30,278 bases of DNA from positions 1 to 30,278 of the forward strand of contig JAOZMR010000003.1 in NCBI GenBank assembly GCA_029934215.1. Reading direction: 5' to 3'. The translations under genes were made by a program, and so were the position numbers. The stretch's first letter is position 1. Each line of letters begins with the position of its first letter. Of the stretch, positions 27,101 through 29,772 are shown in pieces. Below the pieces are notes generated by a model, which made no database searches, was not told the origin of the DNA, and saw nothing but the letters and a program-made list of their open reading frames with translations. Source of the DNA: Pontiellaceae bacterium. GTDB taxonomy: Bacteria > Verrucomicrobiota > Kiritimatiellia > Kiritimatiellales > Tichowtungiaceae.

Positions 27101-29760
27101 GGTTGAAGGGTTAGAGTTAGCGATACGACTGGTGAAACAGCATAGCCGTAATCTTCGGCAATCTTACGTGTTTCGACCCATAGGGTTTTGTCCCCATAAC
27201 CTTCGGAAAGAGTAAACGCAGGATTCGCACTGAAAAGAGTCCATATGGCACCCGAGAAATCTTCGTTTTCACTGATTCGATACTCCTGCGGACTGTTTTC
27301 CGCGATCAGGGTCAGAACAACATCAACGTCATCAACGGCAGTTCGGTCGTTCTGTTCGCTAAACGTTGTAATCAACGTCATGTTGTCATTAAGCGGGACG
27401 GTCAGCGTGCACACTTCAGGAAATCCTGCCCGGTAGAATGCGTTAGATTCGATGGTCAACTGAATGGTTTCCGCCACCTCCGGCGTGATGTCATCCGTCA
27501 ATTGAACTGTAATGACCGCGTTGGTTTCCCCCGTTGCAAAAACGACGCTGCCTGTAGGAGTTGGGGACAGAGTGAAGTCCGCACCAAATTCAGCAGTTCC
27601 ATCCACGGTATAATGGATAGTCAGCGGCGCGTCGTTAGGGCTTCCAAGCTGGAGATCAACCTGAACAGAACCCTCTGACTCTTCCGCTTCCAAACTTTCC
27701 TTTACAAAATAGACAAGCGGCGGCGCTTCTGAAAATTGGATGTTGTCAAGCTGCGCATAACCACCAGCTCCGCCGGCTTCCCATGAAAGATTGTTTTCCC
27801 CAACTTCAAGAATCATTTCACCATGGAATGGTCCGCCAGACAGACCATGAGGAAGATTCATATATTCATTATTTGCAGAAAAACTAAAATAAGCCCCATC
27901 GAGCACCCAATAATCGAACGTGATCCGTTGAGGGGTATTCGACGAAACTGTCGAAGCCAGTGTAGACCAGCCGTGCCCATCAGAAAATACCGCACTCCGA
28001 GCCAGCGAACCTCCCAGCGCATTTGTGTTCACAATGCCGAACCAATCGCCAGCAAATGTTAAACTAGATTGCTCCACCGCTACGCCGACCGACGGGCCCA
28101 GATAAATTGAAGACGATGTGGGTTCGGAAACAACATGTCCCGCTTCATATGGTTTACGCACCTGCACATAAATCATTTTTTGACCATAGCCGGAAGAAAG
28201 CGTGAAAACCAATGGAACTTCTTCCTCATAAGCCTGCCACACTGCATCCGAAAAATCGGCACTCTCGCTGGCTCTGTATTCCTCAGGTTCGAACGTTGCC
28301 ATAAGCGCAAGCGCGACCTCGTTTGTATCCGTCCCGCTACCTCCGTCATTAACGGAAAAATAGGTAATCTGTGGCATGCCGTCGTTGTCTTCGATCGTTA
28401 GGGCATGCTGCGCATACCCAACACGAAACCCGGCGGGCTGTTGTAAACTAACATCAAGGGTCTCTGTATATTCAGGAACTGCATCATTAATGACAGCAAG
28501 CGTAATCCATGCACTAGTTGCACCAGCAGAAATGGTGACCGAAGGCGGGGCATCGCTGTAGTCGACGCCGGAAGTTGCGGTTCCGTTATAAGAAAGATTG
28601 AACGTTTGATCGACTTCGGAAGGATCGAAAATAACAACCTCAACTGAGACCTCAGTCGTATCCTCCTGAACAGTAGATGATGATGAAGCAAAAGAAACAA
28701 CCGGTAGCCCAGCATCGGGCCATTCATAAGCTCCCAAATCCGGTCCACCGCCGGCGATACGCACATTATTGTCGAAATCCGCAGAGGTCTTGCTATGTTT
28801 CGAGTCACCCGCATCGATGCAAAGCGACTGTTCCGTAAGATGCAAATCAGACCAGTTATTGGTGTCAGCAAAACGTGGAGGCGTATTGATTACGCCGGTT
28901 CCTCCTTCAGGAATGGGGTCAGTGCAGGAGAACTCGATATTCCAAGGATTGGAACAATTCGGATTAAACGGAGCCTGATTGTAAAAAACAATGGAATTAT
29001 AAACATTTCCGTATTGAGCGCCGCCTCCGTCGTTCGCACTATTTCCGACAACAGTACAGTGATACAACTCAACTGCATGAGTGGCTCCGCCCTGAGAAGC
29101 GCTATTGCCAGTAAAGATGCAATTATACGCATACCCAGAATAACTGCCACCGCCACTATAACCAGCAGTATTATTTTTGAACACACAGTCATAGTGTTTT
29201 CCCTGATAGCTTCCGCCACCTACAAACGCGTGATTTGCATCGAAGATACAATTAGAGACGATGACGTTATCACTGCCCAACCAAGCCCCGCCGCCCATAG
29301 ACGGTAGATCCCATTCAAGATCTCCGCTGTAACCGTTTGTAAACGTAAATCCCGAAATCAGCGTGCCGGCGGTGTTTGCATAAAGTCCACGTACCGCAGC
29401 TGGACCAATTCCATCAGTATTTACGTCGAACTCCCCTACCACGAACGTAACCTCAGGACCGCCACTGGAACGTAGAGTTAACGCCTTTTCAACACAAACG
29501 CGATTAGTCAGCATACTCGATTCACCCTGAGCCGCACGACCGCCCTGATCATACATACCCGGGGCAGCCAGCACAGTATCCCCATCCTCCGCAGCATCGA
29601 CCGCAGCCTGCAACGTAAGAAAAGCGCCTTCCACGCTCTGCCCATCATTTGAATCCGACCCACTAACGGCATTCACATAAATTGTTTTTGCGAAAACTCC
29701 ATGCGAAACAAAAAACATAGAGACGAGCAGTACTTTGATCAACAAGCGTGACGGCATCAT
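9112..29760 (-). CDS. Giant modular secreted surface protein (6,882 aa) ending in a Hint (hedgehog/intein-type) domain
   Basis: One uninterrupted frame encodes an exported mosaic of repeated adhesion and sugar-binding-type beta modules; its main blocks are listed as separate entries below. The signal peptide (MMPSRLLIKVLLVSMFFVSHGVFA, shown as MMPSRLL and SMFFVSHGVFA; cleavage before KTIYV) starts at 29760, with GGGAG at 29768-29772 placed 7 bases upstream. The open frame extends 76 codons further to 29988. That upstream part is encoded by a pyrimidine-rich leader and has no better ribosome site, though an in-frame GTG at 29871 preceded by GAAGGG is a possible alternative. There is no transmembrane helix, PEP-CTERM, LPXTG or FFRxRA terminus; instead the chain ends with a Gly-rich hinge, a Hint domain of about 132 residues and a 22-residue tail. 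The stop overlaps the next start (ATGA). Its size and content suggest a very long extracellular fibre or adhesin, or a polysaccharide-associated cell-surface protein. No polysaccharide-degrading catalytic domain is evident. The frame is certain; the domain calls are from recognisable motifs; the function is inference. Confidence 0.9.
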   Translation of the reverse strand: MMPSRLLIKVLLVSMFFVSHGVFAKTIYVNAVSGSDSNDGQSVEGAFLTLQAAVDAAEDGDTVLAAPGMYDQGGRAAQGESSMLTNRVCVEKALTLRSSGGPEVTFVVGEFDVNTDGIGPAAVRGLYANTAGTLISGFTFTNGYSGDLEWDLPSMGGGAWLGSDNVIVSNCIFDANHAFVGGGSYQGKHYDCVFKNNTAGYSGGGSYSGYAYNCIFTGNSASQGGATHAVELYHCTVVGNSANDGGGAQYGNVYNSIVFYNQAPFNPNCSNPWNIEFSCTDPIPEGGTGVINTPPRFADTNNWSDLHLTEQSLCIDAGDSKHSKTSADFDNNVRIAGGGPDLGAYEWPDAGLPVVSFASSSSTVQEDTTEVSVEVVIFDPSEVDQTFNLSYNGTATSGVDYSDAPPSVTISAGATSAWITLAVINDAVPEYTETLDVSLQQPAGFRVGYAQHALTIEDNDGMPQITYFSVNDGGSGTDTNEVALALMATFEPEEYRASESADFSDAVWQAYEEEVPLVFTLSSGYGQKMIYVQVRKPYEAGHVVSEPTSSSIYLGPSVGVAVEQSSLTFAGDWFGIVNTNALGGSLARSAVFSDGHGWSTLASTVSSNTPQRITFDYWVLDGAYFSFSANNEYMNLPHGLSGGPFHGEMILEVGENNLSWEAGGAGGYAQLDNIQFSEAPPLVYFVKESLEAEESEGSVQVDLQLGSPNDAPLTIHYTVDGTAEFGADFTLSPTPTGSVVFATGETNAVITVQLTDDITPEVAETIQLTIESNAFYRAGFPEVCTLTVPLNDNMTLITTFSEQNDRTAVDDVDVVLTLIAENSPQEYRISENEDFSGAIWTLFSANPAFTLSEGYGDKTLWVETRKIAEDYGYAVSPVVSLTLTLQPPLAFAMNLDEAETDTSFPWFGQTVVSRDGAAGQSGKTTSYNQQTWASATLSGSGTISFYWKFTSSYFYNCYLTLYADGSYVKQLYSETDWQKISYTFETPGEHTLRWQVSSYYPATVYNTSAYVDQVDLSSWTFSPVAVPTFSPVDETVFESSLEISLSCATTGAEIRYTLDESEPTQSSPLYEGAFVLTETTTVKARGFKDGQTESEISTATYRKSIPPPTLNPPTDTAFYPDLSVALSHPRPDVEIRYTLDGTEPIATSPLYSAPLFVTNTALIKASAFADGLDPSAASVGAYTLSDIPRALDVPHMVLRMSDTNAWHYQTEYAQDGKDAARSKYIESSESTWMETDIQTPARVLFGWKVSSYYEYLTLYTNGVMHSSIYSNTDWTQFDQVFETEGNVTLRWTYARNYSNISGQNAGFVDRLRIISTNACIADFETAEHFVQEIDGTVQVKVTLDQPTDSDLMVPFTVSGTASDGADYTLTTNAFTIPAGTNSAVVTVTLIDDGAAEMNETIVLTLTETEHVSPGSVIKCTFNILPNGFASTEPGLIGWWRADSGAETNETGCVMTWLDLSGYRNHFTQSVTNRAPLLTTDTMHGKPAVRFDLTDDSMISILSLPAPYTIHMIFSSGSEATGLRPALQGSSRWYVGLQNNVFRHQAGWSYVNDGTVQPQTNRLYLCTVRNDGTNSLFSIDGDDKTVTSGQTGSPGILHFGASGYYSSSPFGGDLVEILVYDRALDDDEISSTGSGPANEYGIETLYDPASVTITTASQTLPEGTSQLSVEGTVSGTANELFWTNTVSELSGVLSIASNGSWQVNLPLNRGVNQFEFSTRYSDPATLTLTVDGRLEPFAVASKDSGELRISRWRSDSDSLEEWKKLDDIGSGYVRALTVGDYNADGFDDILAFRTIGSGYAIGLIYFNRGDNTFEKTQAIRLEGPNNSYIMRAATGDFNEDGHADVIVTTHQNNLPLLLLEGDGTGRFTQRTVPMVDGYGRGIVTADFDHDGHLDIAASFYSSGKIYVAFGRGDSTFEPALEIGVSGSDPYGLVAGDFNQDGHPDLICRSGGSAPSQLFAGTGDRSFGSGETVDSLALNQHAGFAAYDFTEDGRPDLVAATVNQLQFLRATGDNTFTQEVSTVWSSAYGVAATPLEPPDGTPQIELSTDHSVISVGEAIQFSADITCATISSNLWDFGDGTQTAGSVSNISHTFTESGRYTVRLHAVSDEGIVAIVGAQVSVTGSLVTVLSDPVVLQEADAVNGQWELSFNASNRLSGADASTRFFASRNFEFSDGFEGGTLDSQWTTISSDWQLRNDSQMNGAALLAQTNTSTKSTLLLDTPQLSGTYKMSTILRFPSGTTTRSGLIFAREANGYEFCTAMLNNGSTRLELLAPNGSMLVYPLGFTLQPDTNYKLSIELTNGLAQCYLDDQFLNAVPYSGNPAAGLIKYSGAVLFDDFTFGTSGPLGTGLESDLIDDFESASMSNWQINNGSWVITTNTPTIGGSHSLRQNNVSTYTAFASYQSRLLPLSDFTFETDVSILAGSGEQIKLRLGTRNFGIYYDFVISGAGQDKAYIYRNGSLLDQTALTPGWLQPGTPFKLTLKRKAGRLIFYHNDTLLLELNDHPDAIELPMLAIGTSYTDVLFDNIKLASAGSSDSIEFPVNAAGASFTLAALGADGVVSTGQVNVTIGAQTAPAISVGGPYSADESMATNGGWRVNLDQATASDAESGILSAVWTYGTDSFDGEEIDDGKWLVHSSVIQSNALLFPSGLSTYAISRATYSRAEAQRFEGRIKINSGYAYLGFKTDSEATQTYNIKHGLYLTGGSIYVYQNGTTLLSPAWQYGVWYRVRIELHANGGASYWMRPDTDDASWMLLHENFTVTDATFRKAVIAVGDVAFDDFVETDTGIQPDLIVHQGGITPLSFSVRNHAGVESVASGVLTCSGETAPQAPFNFDRTINEVQAQNGIWSTVFDASAATDDQGIWKIDWDWDYHNETGFRASGTTGILATNSWNAVGTYIIAARVTDHARQTVLITGTITISEPQAPTANAGGPYLFNESVATNGTWNVEFDGSGSTTPVGIVEQYLWDVGYDEFDSEDLFGRKWVAEASVALSNGVLVLAKPSYTPASSTIYAYDKETIQRTAGQVIESRLRFHSGSSYGGFGLRSVGANNSFNSMPYMIMRYSSSTYVVENGIWRHCDVSLSPDVWYDFRIELKHDAGAIFYYKIAENEEWIKMYESDNGTATAYHRGWQNHSSYYGFDVERVRECATGATPNFRFYPPAATNSLVLTVRNAAGLTHSTTTTVETVCGTVPVAQITPPAITLETDSASAGIWRVSFSSADSTDDYGLLDYEWDFDYEESAGFRPSDVGLPEPSWMFTELGQHNVALRVQDHLLQTSELAFCTVTLTAAGTAPEAVISPDVPEATELRAESGWTVRFDGSASTSDEPLASYFWDFGDGTTGEGNNPLHRYPSNGTYTVSLVVMDDAGRRSAPAEFPVVIVGSTVPTADAGVPTDGGINGPPVYFDASRSSDAAAPGIQQGIVSYWWDADINTDSDSDGNPANDIDAVGINPEVTYSQAGSYSARLIVTDGAGQSATNTVSVTVLEDAPPQALIPWIDGDPDAAHPVVSGESLRMKGLARDSGTLRYQWIYGDGNETGVLTTGNPTILEQSHIYSGQPGDTFAVTLRVWDAADHLDEAVCTVEIVEDTAENRTAIAVNEGLWWLYKDQNKSTGRWTSVYTGWKEVESAGAAISAFQKNGHRLEGNVAADPYVKTVRMGYDWLFAQLTSVADDGTFDLNGNGFTLKVNDSYANIPTARSIRTLAASQSWFAMAETGEANVRYRHFCDLAQDLTEYIISSQRIDGNNRGGWNRWSSSADTAGGMHMGPALRSAQQTFGIMIPNTTLSELEIWLTNVIRPDGAFGNTNPYPQDSYDLWAGTAGGMNFSSMLGDSFSSNRWKNSERWFDDQAWPPNPDHKQYMMLWGLSTALRDAAPHEVETLWYSGRDWFNDPVSGLRSKLLDEQESDGKWSAYAGANNSDFLHYAISTALAVDMLSGAPAPLRPRPVISASRYWAYGVELTLDASLSSHPDPTRSIVRYEWDVDGDDVFDFDVTTPDDPSVIFLVPDPTLGTNDPASTNIITLRVTDDAPTPRQVTITHSIEVGDSPFTPVALSAGPYLGLTNLAVTVNGSESYDLDNQPDMQDGITEWQWDFDMDGTPDVITNSAVATWSWPTAGTYTIRLRVLDDGLFNEGVKLTSEWSEATVEIVNNRKPDADAGGPYSGEQYAPITFSGSASQDPDPGQSLTQYAWDFTGDTVADVVTNSAIAEWTFNESGNHTVWLRVQDEDGLWSDWTGGSVSVAEVIYYTISTATSPESGAGTVTAGASLRRNDPFSATATLTNSAKYVFSRWTFNGGTVSYSPTYSVSQVQAEGTLTAVFDLARFNITASVSPVGFGHVSGAGWWSYGVTNTLTANPATGCAFVEWRDSETYETISTELSYSFAVTQPKGVIAVFREINSSHTITTVTQPAGLTTITGAGNWNNGQTAVFGAPEMVVSGEGRYLFSRFKVNGTYASTANPWSWTLSRSDPVSAEVQAEYTAYALSPTIRDVRRTYNSPIPAVTNQTFTIVFDRSMDTSIAPEITISNRSTAAVQPVPSGGIWQRIYQDNDSYRSPTVSFGGFDDGSYALNVALAEDAYGSVMTSTNAWTFDVDASAPDVPLISVTASNEASCTVGWADYAAPADLNGFRVYLSEATFTNIVDLTPRNYLWSGTRAYTVSGLALDTSYWIAVMPIDRAGNMETAVTPLEIRLPRAIPPQVNLTVQATAGDAALLDWSSFSGNSFGFAGFYVYQDSEEFQSVSNRATIGTLAKNIRSYALDGLDRTITNWFAVVGFNNSGEKNNEVIARSWSDPYRGTITEDTVMGAAGVTTDVLGSLTVANGATLTVPAGATLSFARGAGIVIEEGLLVANGTALNPIIMTSADPEPQEGDWAGIVLQQQAGNSVLRHVRLEYSAGLIVSGCAPELDALSALYNTTALRATAGGELSTVDALLLYNSTALLSDGNSTLQLNHSIVRNNQTNAANEAGSTLLATNVWWGSAESTVFDDGFQGTVEHSPYLIVEPVLTPAADAVGGNRDTGTGSIDLNLAARVAEAVQISEDSMFAGSFYDSFEPIKTVNLSAGGGLKTLYIRYRNAAGEVSETVSVSVNYITAGPQISSCNIEEGSILTRPFVLTASAFSALGVEEMRVSADESIVALATNGALSVLWDIRDLEPGTRRIFIEAVDTAGNLSTRAFNVTARIEPPPNPSLSAPADELITTNVSIIVSGSAEAYAEVSLRRNGAVVQQITASEAGAFSASVPLVEGENELVATVSDPFGTGRSGTRRVTRDSGSPAAPGLEDPSYEQGAGLRFGWLKPAEGEVPTVVALLRADTPFTQLADADWQGKWNTDNPIVETPPTDGVWYYALVGRDNAGNLSELSNVITNSFDSTSPTFSISYNKTSPTGTGLLEIELTSSEPISGLPVITVQPAAASGPTMLTVSNTAPSRFGCRYNVQSVAGSGPLVVRVSGSDFAGNRSVPTAPSGLEMVLDTTAPVGILSVSPSGLVQVTNTITMEVALQLNEPSAGTPELRFIPPESAAIDITLSGSGTNWMGQTDLFSLMGSGMAGFALTVTDPLGNTGSTLNGTTQIELYNTTLPEPPPAVTDLRASTDQSDGNIQLAWLAVPEAESYSLYRQDGSAGSLPDELVSENITDATFEDLPPADGFYRYVVYSERRNSSAAPSPEALGLSDRTPPPAPTNLTASLSSSGVRVEWDYSTEGEQPDKFRLYRNGTLLRDRISADTRYWIDNPARGSWTYVVASVDRNGNEILSNDAEIDMQLPGVTRTDVLVGTNGIPRISWQVRAEHSGVNLYRNGSKLNDAPLTGTVFSDSGLTGSDLILYEVRGVNSEGTESAGRQLPVFHLEFGLSVNPESESNALIDYFDLCRVNVTNRTDDSTFEASELQLTRTVAGSSISRTVPQSASTALEAVLPCTSAGDIQTFSAQIIQALDDPSASVSYQAVFETEEAVIGGIEIQITVEDQPVAGAACTPKARIFNHSQVPVDLVMWRNDLPGDLSVLVLDENQTEVSKLDIMMPKSSLIATPDSQRGFRRISAGDSVEFTLPEIIIPEALGESETAFIRVDAAHIYHECGQSTEQISGPLSGRLRITPKATSYTALGQPDRAAYFAGDTMTVSGYAYDRESGDREPNVPVHVGLALDGFAWFVEAVTDENGDFSVERDIPQGISGTAKVWASHPQVHDRLNQAEAAIYQAYFRPGEGSVRMAANDELTLRLNAYNPGSFMFTNLTSEFTAWQVVDGVTNVLSLSSVSGAVHQVETLSLPPRELVPIELKLNATEDVLPGFNCRFEIVTPEGARVPFDAVVTVTTPLPLITVTAPSKGYVDMSLNRGSIRSTDVELRNDGFKTLQGVRMTAPVIPWMQVALTPEADGSYALPDLAPGDLFTFQVVYTPDDSIDLDYYSDRLFITGTNSVTETHVNLYSKITSESRGRLAFQINNSLGQTVPDASVRLRSALDGTERTGFRTDSSGYVEVPDLMEGRWHWQVSASGHATQAGTTEVEADLTTSVEAELYRELVTVKFSVVPVPFTDRYEIKIEQTFSTYVPAPVLVVDPIYTDFGTVAGPFTHTFTATAKNHGLIKMTDFTVEGMQLPNASIIPAISYLPELAPMQQIEIPYTVTYLGENGASSSSSQSRSSRARKSSGGEAPQYNPCTDDFMESVLKLISYLNGRYGSMSGTKIENIKRKLSFLVSTAEDKAPVNLSPMYQWLFCLADVLGSSSGGSGGDGYAGGGGGGGFPSGGGGCFAAGTPVLLADGSTLTIEAIKPGDVVRTGPERGDIARVTETFKRPAVSIRELRLKNGTVLKTTDEHRIWVDGTGWTLAKDIQAGDWLAGPNDTILPVEAVRNTGRTEDVFTFELHEDIAFYADGVLVRHLCGVQFPNLQPTHDTPARPKGGAR
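9121..9130 (-). promoter_or_regulatory. Strong Shine-Dalgarno site of the beta-propeller gene, encoded inside the giant gene's last codons
   Basis: The minus strand reads AAAAGGAGGT, with GGAGG at 9122-9126, six bases before the ATG at 9115. The same bases encode the K-G-G residues near the end of the giant protein (tail ...PKGGAR-stop). This fits efficient direct initiation as well as coupling at the ATGA overlap, useful after a 20.6-kb upstream cistron. Confidence 0.85.
9181..9576 (-). other. Giant protein domain: C-terminal Hint (hedgehog/intein) domain lacking the terminal Asn
   Basis: The domain starts at a Cys (residue about 6729, codon 9576-9574) in CFAAGTPVLLADGS, the block A motif, followed by IEAIKPGDVV. 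Block B is TTDEHRIWVDGTGW with the T-x-x-H pair at Hint positions 64 and 67. It continues with AKDIQAGDWL and ends FTFELHEDIAFYADGVLVRHLC. The sequence is closest in style to the HINT domains of bacterial polymorphic toxins and BIL domains. The usual VLVHN-C junction is VLVRHL-C here, so the terminal Asn needed for Asn cyclisation is absent while the residues for the N-terminal acyl shift are present. Only 22 residues follow the final Cys (9183-9181), so there is no room for a toxin. Confidence 0.85.
9577..9931 (-). other. Giant protein segment: Ser/Arg-rich stretch, small helical domain and Gly-rich hinge
   Basis: Three unusual pieces lead into the Hint domain. Positions 9868-9931 encode a Ser/Arg/Lys-rich basic stretch (SSSSSQSRSSRARKSSGG). 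Positions about 9661-9855 encode a compact helical stretch with two cysteines (NPCTDDFMESVLKLIS through QWLFCLAD). Positions 9577-9660 encode a Gly/Ser-rich linker (GGSGGDGYAGGGGGGGFPS) ending GGGG directly before the Hint Cys. The basic stretch could be protease-sensitive and the linker is flexible; both readings are inference. Confidence 0.7.
9935..12290 (-). other. Giant protein block: CARDB-like, MG2-like and carboxypeptidase-regulatory-like domains before the C-terminal unit
   Basis: Residues about 5824-6608 hold weakly conserved beta domains. The recognisable ones are a macroglobulin/MG2-like unit (AAYFAGDTMTVSGYAYD with TDENGDFS), a CARDB-like unit (STDVELRNDGFKTLQGV), a carboxypeptidase-regulatory-like unit (GQTVPDASVRLRSALDG with TDSSGYVEVPDLMEG), and a last domain with VPAPVLVVDPIYTDFG and TAKNHGLIKM. 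The NHGLI type of domain is one I associate with the stalk of large secreted proteins, including ones carrying Hint domains. Confidence 0.55.
12300..14710 (-). other. Giant protein block: Ig-like and FN3 string
   Basis: This block consists of a unit with VQISEDSMFAGSFY (related to the EYRxSExxDFS units near the N terminus), two bacterial Ig-like domains (FIEAVDTAGNLST; VPLVEGENELVATVSDPFG), an FN3 domain (YYALVGRDNAGNLSE), two Big-type domains (VRVSGSDFAGNRS, FALTVTDPLGNTGS) and three short FN3 domains (YRYVVYSERRN, WTYVVASVDRNGNE, ILYEVRGVNSEG). All are probably spacer or adhesion modules. Confidence 0.65.
14720..15400 (-). other. Giant protein domain: second right-handed beta-helix
   Basis: Residues about 4787-5013 show the rung pattern of parallel beta-helices (GSLTVANGATLTVPAGATLS, IVIEEGLLVANGTALNPI, then VLRHVRLEYSAGLIVSGC) and the closing NVWWGS motif typical of such helices. 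It has no GGA repeats, so it is a different subtype from the N-terminal one. Confidence 0.75.
15400..16330 (-). other. Giant protein block: SbsA-type Ig-like domain and two FN3 domains
   Basis: Residues about 4477-4587 start with FTIVFDRSMDTS, the opening of SbsA/Big_5-type Ig domains. They are followed by two FN3-type domains (GWADYAAPADLNGFRVYLSE, with Y-W-I-A-V-M-P-I-D; and DWSSFSGNSFGFAGFYVYQD, with N-W-F-A-V-V-G-F-N). Confidence 0.65.
16330..17940 (-). other. Giant protein block: three PKD domains and three InlB-like repeats
   Basis: Residues about 3940-4240 are three PKD domains (YEWDVDGDDVFD, WQWDFDMDGTPD, YAWDFTGDTVAD), the last two almost repeats of each other. Residues about 4240-4477 are three divergent InlB B-repeat units: each has a G-x-G-x-V or related lead and a central F-S-R-W, F-V-E-W or F-S-R-F motif, and the first two end in A-V-F. 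The closest relatives in the window are the two repeats in the 528-residue protein of the same operon. Confidence 0.75.
17960..19005 (-). other. Giant protein domain: alpha/alpha-toroid (prenyltransferase/squalene-oxidase-like)
   Basis: Residues about 3585-3933 are helical and Trp-rich, unlike the beta modules around them. They carry repeats with a DG-W-type turn (LWWLYKDQNKSTGRW, SSQRIDGNNRGGWNRW, LLDEQESDGKWSAY) followed by a helix, the hallmark of the toroid fold shared by terpene cyclases, protein prenyltransferase beta chains and complement TED domains. I see neither DxDD (class II terpene cyclase) nor CGEQ (thioester), so catalysis in those senses is unlikely. Confidence 0.65.
19015..20195 (-). 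other. Giant protein block: four PKD domains
   Basis: Residues about 3189-3582 contain four consecutive PKD domains, identified by FDGSAST- or FDASRSSD-type first strands and the central W-D-F-G/D-D signatures (YEWDFDYEE, YFWDFGDGT, YWWDADINTDSDSDG, YQWIYGDGNE) with closing Y-x-V-x-L-x-V-x-D strands. They probably act as spacers. Confidence 0.85.
20200..23660 (-). other. Giant protein block: PKD domains with concanavalin-like domains nested inside them
   Basis: The block opens with a clear PKD domain (23660-23395; NLWDFGDGTQ, SGRYTVRLHAVSD). It is followed by three PKD-like domains whose central W-D/Y strand runs straight into a concanavalin-like domain of about 200 residues before the closing PKD strands resume. 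They are: 23395-22070, with two inserted sandwiches (FSDGFEGGTLDSQW, DDFESASMSNWQINN); 22045-21290 (WTYGTDSFDGEEIDDGKW, resuming at TPLSFSVRNHAG); and 20990-20200 (YLWDVGYDEFDSEDLFGRKW, resuming at NSLVLTVRNAAG). An ordinary PKD-like domain lies between the second and third. Each nested domain starts with the same GGPY-x-x-x-E-S-x-A-T-N-G-x-W or related lead. Confidence 0.65.
23740..24470 (-). other. Giant protein domain: FG-GAP/VCBS calcium repeats
   Basis: Residues about 1763-2007 contain five integrin-alpha-type repeats with the calcium loop D-x-[ND/T]-x-D-G-x-x-D: DYNADGFDD, DFNEDGHAD, DFDHDGHLD, DFNQDGHPD, DFTEDGRPD. All five keep the ligand positions apart from one Thr (DFTEDG). A complete propeller usually has seven blades, so the flanking sequence probably supplies degenerate ones. 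Confidence 0.85.
24850..25480 (-). other. Giant protein domain: LamG/concanavalin-like lectin fold
   Basis: Residues about 1427-1637 show the usual opening GLIGWWRADSG and WLDLSGYRNHF, then YVGLQNNVF, YLCTVRNDGTNSLFSIDG and the closing GGDLVEILVYDRALDDDEI. This is a LamG-type sandwich of the kind found in carbohydrate- or matrix-binding exported proteins. Confidence 0.85.
25500..28709 (-). other. Giant protein block: Calx-beta, jelly-roll and chitobiase-C-type modules
   Basis: Residues about 351-1420 alternate three Calx-beta domains (VQEDTTEVSVEV, ESEGSVQVDLQL and VQEIDGTVQVKV, each closing with an acidic TIEDND- or LIDDGA-type loop), two related units with the motif E-Y-R-x-S-E-x-x-D-F-S (EYRASESADFSDAVW, EYRISENEDFSGAIW), three related jelly-roll sandwiches (ETPGEHTLRWQVSSYY, ETEGNVTLRWTY and LEVGENNLSWEA strands) and two tandem chitobiase/beta-hexosaminidase C-terminal-type domains with the motif E-I-R-Y-T-L-D-x-x-E-P. 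The order suggests internal duplication of a Calx-beta plus jelly-roll unit. No catalytic residues are expected. Confidence 0.75.
28710..29690 (-). other. Giant protein domain: N-terminal Pmp-like beta-helix
   Basis: Residues about 25-350 begin KTIYVNAVSGSDSNDGQS, the opening of DUF1565/pectate-lyase-like helices, then carry repeated rungs (CIFDANHAFVGGGSY, CVFKNNTAGYSGGGSY, CIFTGNSASQGGATH, CTVVGNSANDGGGAQ) and end with DLGAYEW. This is the same fold and end motif as in the last gene of the operon. Confidence 0.85.
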
Positions 29761-29767
29761 AACGAAA

Positions 29768-29772
29768 CTCCC
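29768..29772 (-). promoter_or_regulatory. Shine-Dalgarno site deciding the giant gene's start
   Basis: The minus strand reads GGGAG seven bases before ATGATG at 29760. It selects the start directly in front of a textbook signal peptide over the longest-frame ATG at 29988. Confidence 0.75.
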
